From: Archilochus colubris
Lineage: Eukaryota > Chordata > Aves > Apodiformes > Trochilidae
Direction of reading: 5' to 3'
DNA: 64,000 nucleotides
Assembly: GCA_023079485.1 (NCBI GenBank)
Contig: CM041085.1
Span: 95,863,115 to 95,927,114 of the forward strand
The position numbers and the translations under genes were made by a program. Below, one piece after another: positions 12,201 through 24,200 of this stretch (position 1 is its first letter; each line of letters begins with the position of its first letter). The notes below the pieces were generated by a model. It searched no databases, was not told the DNA's origin, and worked only from the letters and a program-made list of their open reading frames with translations.

Positions 12201-15200
12201 GCTGAAGTACTAAGCAAAAGTTCAGTATCTTAATTACTGCACAAAGATGTTATGTGATTTTTACCTATCTAAAAAAAGCAACAGTCTTTCAGTGGGTATA
12301 ACTAATAACTTACTTCTTTATGAGCATCTATCTTGTATATCATACTAGCTTAAAATTTTTGGCATTTGTTTATGCTACACAGCCCAAGCTCTCCTTGTTC
12401 TTGTATGTCTTGTTGTTTATTGGAAAAACTCTTCTCTGTCTTCTCAGATTTGAGTTCATCTGATTTGTACACAGAAGACTTAAGGCTGTGCAGGGATTTT
12501 CGGTGAGATGTCTCGAGTCGTGTATTAATGTAGCTCATTTTCCTGTCTCAGACTGAAAAATACTTGGCCCAGTAGTGTCTTGGATCACATTGCCATTGCA
12601 TTTTACCTCCATCACAGTAGTGGTTCAGTCTCTCTCCTGATTAGTTAACCACAGAGGTTTTAATCTGTTGTCACCTTGAGTTTAATAATCACCACTTAGG
12701 AATATTTGCTTGTTCCCATAAGTGTGAAGCCCCCTACTTCCCTGGGAGGGAAAAGGGCTGTAAAGGTCTCATTTTTTCACTAATTTTTATGACCAGTGAC
12801 CTTATTAACAAAGGCAGTGGCAGTGTAGCCTGGTAATGCCCTGTAGCAAAAGGGTAAAGACTATTTAAACCTTTAGGATTTGGGACAGGTATTTATGCTA
12901 ATATTTTCACTGGGCCTACTCTTGGACATGTCTAGATCTAATATTGGGAAGTTTTGAGTATAATCTTGAACTCTGTTAAAACTTCTCCACAAAATTGTTG
13001 TAACGTACACAACTCCTGACCCTGCCACCACATGTGTGCACACACAATCTGATGTCTGGCAAATCCAATTAGATTAAGAAAACAAAATCCTCTAGTTGAG
13101 GATTATAAAAAGTCTAGTGTTTCTCTCACCTTTACTTACCTTCAGTGTCTTGTTTTCAACACTGCGCATCTAACAGCATAAAGAATCTATTTGTCTTAAT
13201 ATTAAAGGCCTGACAGATTTCTGATAGTAAAAGAGCACAAAAAATGTGGCAAGTACTTCTTTGACAGTTCTCTTTGGGCTTCTGTTTGGACTCTGGAGAT
13301 ACCAGCGGTGGAAAAATACTTCCATGTACTACTTGGAACTAAAATGGCAGATGTCTGCTATGCTAAGACAGAACTTCAAAATATGGTGATCCCTGGGCTA
13401 TGCTCATGTAACCTAGAGGCTTAAAGCTTCCTCCAGTTGTCACTGTGTGACCAAGTGTTCAAAGCCATGTATTCCTTCAATAACATATAGCTATGGGAAA
13501 CTTTTCTTCAGATTGCAGAATACATTCCCTGTAGAACTCGAAAAGCATCTTCATTCTTCAATAGGTTGGGACTAATGAGCTATAAATTATAGCTCAGAGA
13601 AACGGAGCCATGATAAGCTTCTGTGGTAGTTTTAAAAGACTTAATATGGATTAAGTGAACTGAAGTCCTACTTTCATTAATTCTTGTCTGGTCTGTGCCC
13701 TATAAAACTTCTTGGTTTACTACCTGCTGTCCCAGATTTTGCCTGGGAGCAAGGACAGTTGAAAGCAGTGCAGAGCATTCTGCATGGCTTTCAGCTGCAT
13801 CCATATCACTGCCATCTCTGGCCTCTAAACTCTTACTTTATCTGCTTTCCTCTCTCACTTCCAGGTTCTCATCTGTTCCAGAGACTGCTTTTTCTAAAAG
13901 GAGAGATATATTTGCAGTAGTCTGTGCAAAAAGACTTACTTTTTTTCCCCATGTAATTGGCTTCTTATTGCTGTTCACATTTCTTTCCTGTTCAATTACA
14001 GGCTTAGTTCCCGAGATAATTCCCCTCAATCTATTCTTTCTCTTCCAGGCTGGAGCACCATAGTTGTAATACGTGAAGACAATTTTTGGTAACTTCCTCA
14101 AAATCATACCAAATAGAATATATTAAATTAACTGTCTTATACCATGTGTATTCACACTGTGTGTAAATGTGGCGATTTTCATTGATTCTGACTCCCAGCA
14201 GTGTCTCCCTTACTTTTGTGTGGTCTCCCTTGCCTTTTCTTAGTCATTTTAAAAATACTTCTCAATACTATGTGCTAGCTTAGATACATCAGTCTGTCAT
14301 GAAAAGTGTTCCTGGATTGGTCTATTGAAAGACCACATGAATGTGTACAGATCTTCCATCAGTTTTGTTGAGTGGAAGACAGCAACAAATATGACTGTAT
14401 GTACTTAGCTATCCTATGGGTATGGTGAGAGCATGTTTTGTTCTGGTTTTGAACTGTGATAGGTTAGATATGGCTCTGGTAGTTTTAAGTGTTTGAGCAA
14501 TTCTTACCAGATAGACTGATCTCTGCTGTATGCTGCCAAAGACATCAGGTTAAGGAGAGTTTTGAATAGGGGAGAAAAGCAGCTCAGCAGCATCAGGCAA
14601 GATCTTAACCTCCTGTGGTTAAACCAATGCTCATGGATATCACCGGGGTTTTTTTGTTTGTTGGTGGGTTTGTTTGTTTGTTTTAACTAATTGCAGTGAT
14701 AAAAGCCAGAGGAAAGAGCATCATCTGTAATCTGAAAAATGTTTTGGTAGCTCAGCTTTGAGACTCCTAATTGCAAAGCAGAATGCTGCTTTGGAGCATG
14801 GAAAGCTACTGAGTATGGCAGGATAGATACTCCTTGGAGCATCATTTCCTTGTTCATTAATACATGAGACAAAAGTCAAAAAGGTTTTGAAGTGCAGGCA
14901 GATTTTTTTTATTATTGGTTTTTTTTCAGACTAGAATATACTTAGAATTCCAAATAGTTCAGACTAAATTTTTCATCTGCCAGGTTTTTTCAGCTGCATA
15001 TTAGTGATACCACCTTCTTCATTCCTCCAAAGAAAGTGTACTGCTGGGGTACATTGCTCCCTGCTGTCTTCGGAAGGTTTGAAATATATCTGGTTCCAGG
15101 CAGGGCCATTGTCATGCCTAGGTGTCACTACTGCTCATTTCCATTCTGTTGTGGTTATTGGGACTTCACTAGTGCCTTAAGAGATGACTTTGCAGAGCTG

Positions 15201-18200
15201 AGAGGCACTGACACAGATGTGAAAGCTTTTCAGGCAGCAAAGATAACCCTCTGTCTGCACCCGGCTGCTTCTTCCTGCATCTGATGAAAACTCCACCAGT
15301 TAAGACTGGATACTACTTTGGTGTTGGCAGCTAAACCATAGCTTTGCTGAAGTAAATCTATCACTGCTTCTCATCTAGATACTTTTTCCAAGCAAGAGAG
15401 ATTTTTGTGGAGGAATGCTTTTCCTCAGGATTCACACCCTCCCAAGGCAGGCGTTATTTCTGCTTGCTTTCTCAAGCATAGGTAGTACAGATGGAGAGAG
15501 CCCGATATGAATGAGGAGGAATGAATGTATTGAAACTGGTCTCCTATTGCTTTCTGAAGGAATGCTAATGTGTGTATGAGTATAGTCCCTGTGTTTTAAA
15601 AATGAAATAAAAAGAGTGAATTTTTTTTTTTGTGGAGTCACTGAATAGATGACTAGAGAAACCAGACTTCAAGACAGAAAGCATAAAATCTACTGTAGTT
15701 CTGAGCAGACTGACTCTCCTCAACAAATTTGGAGATGTATTTCTGTATACAGTTCATCAGTGTATCAATGATCATTAGCTTTGGGAGAATAGCTTCCTCA
15801 ATAAAAGTGCTTGAGTGATAATTTTTTGTACTGATGCTGGCTGTGCTAGAGGTAATTTTCTTCGTATCTGTTCCTGTCTGCTATGTTTTGTAGTTGTGGT
15901 GGAAACTGTTGATAACACACCAGTGCCTCGGTTATTGCTGACCAGTGCTTGTACAGCACCAAGGCTTTCTCTGTTGCACAGACTGCCCCACCTGTTAGTA
16001 GGCTGAGGGTGCACAAGGAATTGGGAGGGGACACAGCTGGGACAGCTGACCCCGACTCACCCATACTCTATGGCATTGTGCTCAGCATTAAAAGCTGAAG
16101 GAAGGATAAGGATGTGGAGATGTTTGAAATGGTGGTGTTTGTCATCCCAAGTCACTGCTGTATGTGATGGAACCCTGCTTTTCTGGGGATGGCTGAACAC
16201 TCTACCTGTGATGGGAAGCACTGACTGAATTGCTTATTTTGCTTTGCATAAGTGTACAGCTTTTGCTTTATCTATTAAACTGTCTTCATCTCAACCTGCA
16301 AGTTGTTGCAATTCTACCTCTCTGATTCTCTTCCCCATTCTACCCCTGGGGCAGAGTGAACAAGCAGCTGGGTGTTGTTTAGCTGCCTGCTGAGGTTAAA
16401 CCATCACATTTAGCAATAGCTTTACTGGAGTTCATTAAAATGCTGCAGTGTTGTTAGCAGTACTGGGGAAAAGGGCCCAGGATAACCTGCTTTAGAGTCA
16501 GAAATCTGCAAAGAACAGTTACATTTGGCTTATTATGCTGCTTACTTCAGTCTGATTTCTCTAGTTGTCCTCTGAGGAAAGTAGTTGTGGATTTTGTCTT
16601 GCTAGCTGTAGAATGTCCTGGCAAGGGAATTTTTCTTACGCAAAGAAAATAGTCACATGTTGACATCCGTTTCAGGGAACAGCAGTCTTGACCTGTAACT
16701 TACCAAACAGATTGTGCTTACATGATGAGGACATCACTAGTGGCTTGTCATGGGTTTTTTTTTCATGTCACTGAATTGTGAATAAGCTTAGAAAAACTAA
16801 AATTCAGGCTTTATAAGTAAAGCTTTCTGCACAAGTATATCTCTTCAGGCTCCCATGTTGTCTCAGGCCATTCATAAGGTCACCAATTATTAAAGAGATT
16901 TGGCACATATAAGTGATCTCATACAAACAATCTAACAAACATACGCCCCATACTTAGTAATTTACCTGACAACTGATGCATATTGCCAAGATTCATGTGG
17001 AGATAAAGTTTGTCTTATCAAAGACTGGTGGTTCAAGGATTTTCCAGCTTGATGAAAATGATTTCACTTGGAGTTTAGATAACACGTTTTTCTTCAAATC
17101 TCTTTACCCTCCTCTCCCATTCCACAGTATCTGTCTTCATAGAATTCATGAAGCTGCGGGTGCTATTTTGCAATAGATAAATTTATTATGTAATTTCTTA
17201 TTATATAAAAAAGAAAAGTATTACTGTGTCATTTCAAGGGATTGAAATATGCATGCATATGAAATATGCTTCCATATTAATATAATAGTTTTGTTGATGA
17301 GTAAATCAGTTGCATATATTTAATCAAACGATGCTTGCATTTTAGTAACTAGTAGCAGAATGCCAGTATCCTCAGAAAGGGGCCAATAAGAGGAAGAGGT
17401 GTACTGCTGATTCTGTAGAAATAATTGGGTTACCATGTGTTTCTGCGGCTGTCTACTTTTGGTTTTTCTGTATGATTAGTTGTTGTAGCTTACTAATATT
17501 ATAGCCATTCAATTGCAATACATGAGTGCCAAAAGGCCTGCATTTTGCACAGTCACATGCAAGACTTCAATATGTAACTTTGCTGGCAAACTCTAGGGTT
17601 TTAAAAGTGATCTTCTGACTCAAGTTTGTCTTTAACATACTATTTTTCTCTTTACCTGTGAAAGTTAGGGACTGCTGAAGACAAAGTTGCATGGAATATG
17701 AAGAAAACAATCTTACATCAGTCAGTTTTGTGGTTTATTAAATCTTAAAATACTCCTAAAGTACTGCATTTCTTTCTATTTAAAAAGGTTTGCTTACTCC
17801 ACAGCGTTCATACAGAAAGTATTGAAAAGACTCTACCCTGAAACTTCATCTTCTCCTGTGCATACTTCGAGTAGAGAAGAGAAGGCACCTTGCAGAAATC
17901 TGGGCTCAAAATCTGAAGAAAAGAATTTGGATAATGTTCAGACTTCATCAGCAGATGCTAACGTATCAACTGATACACCCTGCAAATCATTTCAAGGTGA
18001 GACTTCATAGTCCTTTTTCTCCTAATATGCTTTTAAATGTAGTTACTTTACTGGAGAACAGTATAATATCTGTTGATACCAGCAGAAAAATTTGAATACC
18101 AGCACTTGTAGTACTCTGAACACAGAGTACACAGAATTTGTGTTATCAGCACATGGGTCTGTGAAAGGCAAGAAACAGTCAGTGTATTTGTGTGAATGTA

Positions 18201-21200
18201 GTGTTTAGCAGGAGCTATAGTTCAGTGTGAACTATAACTGTCTTTGGTGTAGTATCTATTGAACAGTGATAAAATTACTTTTGCTGGTACAACTCTGTTC
18301 AGCTATTAGAGGTGGACCCAAAGATTTGTGGGAATACATGATTCCAGCCCTTCTCTCTGTCCACATTTTGCAACAGAAGCCCCAAGGCAGGTAAAAGAGC
18401 TGTCACCACAAGACAAAGCAGGTACAAGAGTTGTCACCGCTGTAGTAGTAGTCCCACAGTACCTGAAAAAGGAGATCAGAGCATGTCTGCTGATAGTAAT
18501 TAGGTTTGGTCAATATTCTAGTGACACCATCAAGTCAATAATGCCAAGGAAGGTCTGAGATCAGGTATGTAAAGTCTGAGTTGGGATGTGCAGTAAATGG
18601 CATGGCTGCAGTCTAGCTCATCTGGGATCTGCTTAAAAGCCTCAGCTTTAAGTCAGCTCTTGAGTGATATGAAGGGTGTCCCTGCTGAGGTGGCTTCTTA
18701 CAGGTGTTTCATGAGCAGCTGAATCAACACCTGCCCGTAAGTGCAGGCAGCAAAGCTCCTAAGAGGGATTTCTGTGCCCTTAAACATCCCTGCTTTCCCC
18801 TTCTCTGTATTAGCTACCCAAGAGAAATGTAGAGAAGTTACCTGAGTGTGCTGGGATGCAGTTAGGAAAGCCAGAGTGCAGCTGGAGTAGAAACTCGTGA
18901 GGAAGAAACAAGAAAGGTGGAAGGCAACAACTGGAAGGCTGAAGAAAATGTGTAAGCACTGTTACTGCTGGGCTCTTTAGTAATGGTGGCAAAGTATAGT
19001 GAGTCCAATGAAGGGCACTGTAATGGCCAGAGAGCCAGGTGGTGCTGTGTATGAGGAGAGACTGACAGAATTAAGATTAAGATGAAATCTCATTACTTCA
19101 TCTGCCAAATGGGAAGGAGGAGTATGGAGAAGACTGAGCTGTGAACTTTTTGGAGGTGCTTAGCAATAGGAGAGAAAGCAACAAACACATTGTGGCAGGA
19201 ATACTTCCAGCTACTTAGGGAGGGGAATTCCACCTTGAAGATGATCAGGTATTGAGGATGGACTGATTGTAAGGAGTTTTGGTGTCTCCATTCTTGGAGG
19301 AGTTAAAAACTAACCAGTATACTAGAAAACTTGATCTAATTGGGTCAAACTTTAAGGGGATTTGGGCTCCATAAGTTGTTTCTAGCATACCTTAATCTAG
19401 ACATCTGTGTTATTTGGGTTTAATTTTTTTCTTTTAAATAAATAAATAAAAAAGCTCCCCACCCAATTAGTAGCAAGACTTACTAGTAAAAGCTTGGCTA
19501 CAGGGCTTTCTTCTTTGTATCTGCAGTAGAATTTGCTTTTGAAGGGCTGTGTGACTGTTGGTCCTGTATTTCATTCCATTACAATGATAGAAGGTAGCTT
19601 GGAAATCTCAACTTGCTGGAATTCTGTTTCATTAAAGCTTAGAACAGTTTGGGTTGGAAGGAACCATAAAGATCATCTAGTTCCGAAACCCCAGCCGTGG
19701 ACAGGGACACCTCCCACTAGACCAGGCTGCTCAAAATCCCATCCAGTCTGGCCTTGAACACTTTCATGGAGAGAGCATTCACAACTTCCCTGGGACACAT
19801 TTTTGTGTGTCTCACCACCCTCACTATAAAAGTTTTCTTTCTAATGTGTAACCTAACTCTACCCTCTTCTAGTTTTAAGCCATTACCCTCTGTGCTATTG
19901 GTACACAACCTTGTAAAAAGTGCCTCCCCAGCCTTCTTGTAGGTCTCCTTCAGGTACTGGAAGTTGGTCTATGATCTCCCCAGACCCTTCTCTTCTTCAG
20001 GCTGAAAACACCCTAATCTCCCATCCTCTCTTCACAGGAGGGGTGCTCTGGCCCTCTGATCATCTTTGCGGCCCTCCTCTGAACTCGCTTCAGGGGCTCC
20101 ATAAACTTCTTGTGTTGGGGACCCCAGAACTGGGCACAGCACTCTATGTAAGGTCTTGTGAGGGCAAACTAGAGGGGCACTCGCCTCCTTTGACCACATT
20201 TCATTTGATACTACCCAGGATATTTTTGGCTTTCTGGGCTGCAAGCAGACATTGCCGGCTCACGTTGAGCTTCTCATCAACCAACGTGCACCAGTTCTTC
20301 TCCTCAGGACTGTTTGCAATCTGTTCTCCACTCAGCATGTATTTGTGCTTGCTATTGCCCCAAACCATGTGCAGGTACCCATTTTGTATTTCTAGATCAG
20401 TACTTTTAGTACTTCTTCTGTGTAATGAATCATGAGAGACACATTTTCAAAAGGCTGATGAAACATTAAGCTTATTCTGTAAAATCATATTTGATAGCAC
20501 TGCAAACTAATTGTCCTTTTGAAATGGGTAACAGGCCCTTTATAGACTATATGATAAATATATGCTAAATAAGCATGACTATAGAGTAATTTCTTAAGCT
20601 AAAAATGCCTTCATTTGTAGTGGAACTATACTATTCCTTTATAAATTAGAGCCTGCTCCAGTTCCCACAGAAGTGGGAGGAGAGGGGGAGAATTTCACAG
20701 AAATCAGACTGTTAGGGGTTGGAAGGGACCTCAAGAGATCGAGTCCAACTCCCTGTCAGAGCAGGACCACCTAGTGTAGGTCACACAGGAACATGTTCAG
20801 GTGGGTTTTGAATGTCTTCAGAGAGAAGACTCTACAACCTTACTGAGCAGCCTGTTCCAGTGTTCTGTCACCTTCACAGTGAAAAAGCTTTTTCTTATAT
20901 TTACGAAGAACCTCCTATGCTCCAACTTGCATCCATTACCCCTTCTGCTATTGGTCATCACTGAGAAAAGCCTGGCTCCATCCTCCTGACACTCACCCTT
21001 TACATATTTGTAAACATTAATGGGGTCACCCCTGAGTCTCCTCCAGTCTTGAGAGACCCAACTCTCTCAGCCTTTCCTCATAAGGGAGATGTTCTACTCC
21101 CTTAATCATCTCTGTGGCTCTGCACTGGACTCTTTCAAGCAGTTCCCTGTCCTTCTTGAATGGAGGGGCCCAGAACTGGTTACAATATTCCAGATGTGGC

Positions 21201-24200
21201 TTCACCAAGGCAGAGTAGAGGGGTGGGAGAACCTCTCTTGACCTACCAGCCTCACCCCTTCTAATACACCCCAGGATGCCATTGGCCTTCTTGGCCACAA
21301 AGGCACATCGCTAGCTCATGGTCATCTTTCTGTCCACTAGAACTCCCAGGTCCCTTTCCTCTATGGTGCTCTCTAACAGCTCAGTTCCCAACCTATACTG
21401 GTACCTGGGGTTTTTCTTTCCCAGATTTAAGACTCTACACTTGCCCTTGTTGTAATTCATTAAATTTTTTCCTGCCCAACTCTACCACCTCTCTAGATCC
21501 CTCTGAATGGCATCACGGCCTTCTGGGGTGTCAGCCAGTCCTCCCAGCTTTGTGTCACCAGCAAACTTGCTGAGAAGACACTGTCCCATCATCAAGGTCA
21601 TTGATAAAGATGTTGAACAGCACTGGACCCAACACTGATCTCAAAGAGACTCTACTAGTTACAGATCTCTAGCTGGACTCTGCATCATGGGTCTCTTTGG
21701 GCTCTATTGTGTAGCCAGTTCTTAATCCATCTCGCTGTCCATTCTTCTGTTCCACATTTCCTGAGCTTACTCAAGAGGATGTTATGGGAGACTATGTCAA
21801 AAGCCTTGCTAAGGTACATCCACTGGTTTTCCTGCATCTACCCATTCTGTTACAACATTGTAGAAGACTATCAGATTATTGAAGCATGGTTTCTCCTTGG
21901 TAAATCCATGCTGACTACTCCTGATAACCTCCTCTCCCATTTCCTTAGAGATGACCTCCAGAATGAGCTGCTCCATCATTTTTCCAGGGATGGAGGTGAG
22001 GCTGACTGGTCTGTAATTGCCTGGATCTTTCTTGTGCCTTTTGAAGACTGGAGTGACCCTGGCTTTGCTCCAGTCCTCAGGCACCTCTCCTGTTTGCCGT
22101 GACCTCTCAAAAATGATGGAGAGTGATAGGGCTGTAACATCATCCATCACTCTCTACACTCCTGGGTGCATCCCATAAGGGCCCATGGACTTGTGTATAT
22201 TCCATTCGCATAGCTGATCTCTAACCCAGTCTTCACTGAACAGTGGCAAGTCATCCCTCCTCCAGGCTTTCTCTCTAATATCCAGGGTCTGGAGCTCACA
22301 GGGTCTGGTCATGGGAGTAAAGACTGAAGCAAAGAAGTTACTCAGCAACTCTGCCTTCCCTGCATACTCCGTTATTAGGGCTCCTGCCCCATTCAGCAGT
22401 GGGCCCACATTCTCCCTATTCTTCCTTTTGCTATTGCTATGTTTGAACACAGTCTTCTTGTTTCCTTTTACTTAGTCGAACTTGATTTATGACTCCTGAT
22501 TGTTTATACCTGGTTCCTAATACAGTGTTGTTCAAGTTAATGAAGCAAAAATATTTGATCCAGAATTACAATACAGGTAAAACACAGCTCATTGGAAAGG
22601 GAACATTGAGCAAAAGAACAGTTACTTAAGATTTTCAAGGCAAAGGAACAAGGCTGTTCTTGAAATTAACAGCAAACTGCTGAGCTTGTTTGCTGCTGGA
22701 GATGAGCAAAGGCTATGATTGTACAGAAAGTGTTTTGTCTTGATTTACAGTCTACAAACTTGTATTTTAAACAAGAGGCATTGAGGAGGTTTGTAGTGAT
22801 GAACTTGTAGCAAAAAGAGAAATCAGTTACCCATCTGTGAAACCAACAGAACCATTCTCATCTGGTTGCAGTTTCAGTTAAATTTAAGGAGCTCTGGTAT
22901 GAATAGTCATTTACATGTGGTGATTTCGTGGTATTGGGCACTGCATGTTTAGTAGTAGGCTTTAAGATTTGGAGCTGCAAATTGAGTGGCCTTGGAATAG
23001 GAAAAACATAAATGCTTTTTCTTTAAACCATATATTATTTTAACTTCTTTCTGGTAGATTAGAAAGATTATGAGTGTAACTGTGAAACAAACAGCTCATC
23101 ATTTAAGTAGCAGGAGTCAGAGATGAACAAATTAAAATGAGAGAGATTGTAAAATATGAACTGTTCCTAGTTTGAAGGTGATTTCAGCCCTACAAAATCT
23201 ACTGAAAGATTTAATTTGGTGTCAATTAGAAACTGAAAACTTACTTAAAAAGAAACTGACTTAAAGTCAAGTGTTTTCTAGTGTTAAGTAACATACGATT
23301 CTATCTTTAAAATTCATCACAATATTCTAGTTGGCTATAGTAGTTATTTTCAGGTTGTGAAAATACCATTACCAATATGCACAAGTTAACCCTCCCTAGG
23401 TTCTTAGTTTTATTGGAATACAGTTGGCAGCACTGCCTTAAATGTCTGTATATTGAAGCATAAGACACACATCCATAAAATTTAAAGATCATCCTTTTAT
23501 GTCCTATAAATACTTGCATTTATCTGCCTCTCGAGATCAAGTTGAGATGCTCAAACATATAGAAGATCAGGACCCATATTAATGACTGGTTATGATTTAA
23601 TAATGCAAGGTAAATAAATTAAATTAAATACCATAAAATTTGGTAGCAGAAAGGGTTGTCCCATAGAGGTACCCACATAGTTCTGGAACTAAAGCTTATA
23701 ATGAGACCCAGAATAACTGGAGATTGAAGGAAAATTCTGCGGGATGCTGCTCTTTGTGACTACAAAGTAATATGAGTGGTATTTGTATTTGTTATGGGAA
23801 GGTGATAGTTCTGTTAGAGATGAAGAAAACATGTAGATGTGCCAAGCTTCTGAACCCCAAATAAGGAAGGGCAGTTGCTTATATCTGAAAAGATAAAATT
23901 TTATTTCTTTTTAAGGGGACTTAAGAAACAAACAAACCTGATGATCTGCCTGTGACCAAAATTTCTGTTCAAGGACATACTAAGATGTACTTTCCCTTTG
24001 GATCCTAGCTATCTAAATCAGATTTGCTTCTTCCCCCTCTTCTACAAAAATACTCAGCAAGAAAATTAATATAACCAAAATGGGTGTTCCTTCTTCCCCA
24101 GAACAGTTAGGTAAGACATTTCTCTAAACATTTCTCCTGTTGAAGAACCCAATTCTTCCATTGGAAGAACTCTAGTTTGCAGTTTTAGAAGATGTAAAAA

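Larger units (their letters stand above)
3210..17804 (+). other. ERICH1: ERICH1 intron 1 (14.6 kb)
   Basis: The intron runs from a GTAAGA donor to a CCACAG acceptor. After the CpG island fades near 3600 it is AT-rich, with LTR fragments at 5813-5990 and 15828-16408, a CR1 3' end near 10815-11156 and a purine tract near 11931-12047. Short A-runs occur near 3885 and 7760. The remaining sequence shows no conserved-looking coding frame; the longest frames are under 130 codons and lack splice context. Confidence 0.85.

Noticed and set aside
20688..22492. Minus-strand RT-like frames as a host gene or intact retrotransposon.
   Set aside because: They follow CR1 ORF2 order with stops and frameshifts, a changed catalytic box and a CR1 3' end.
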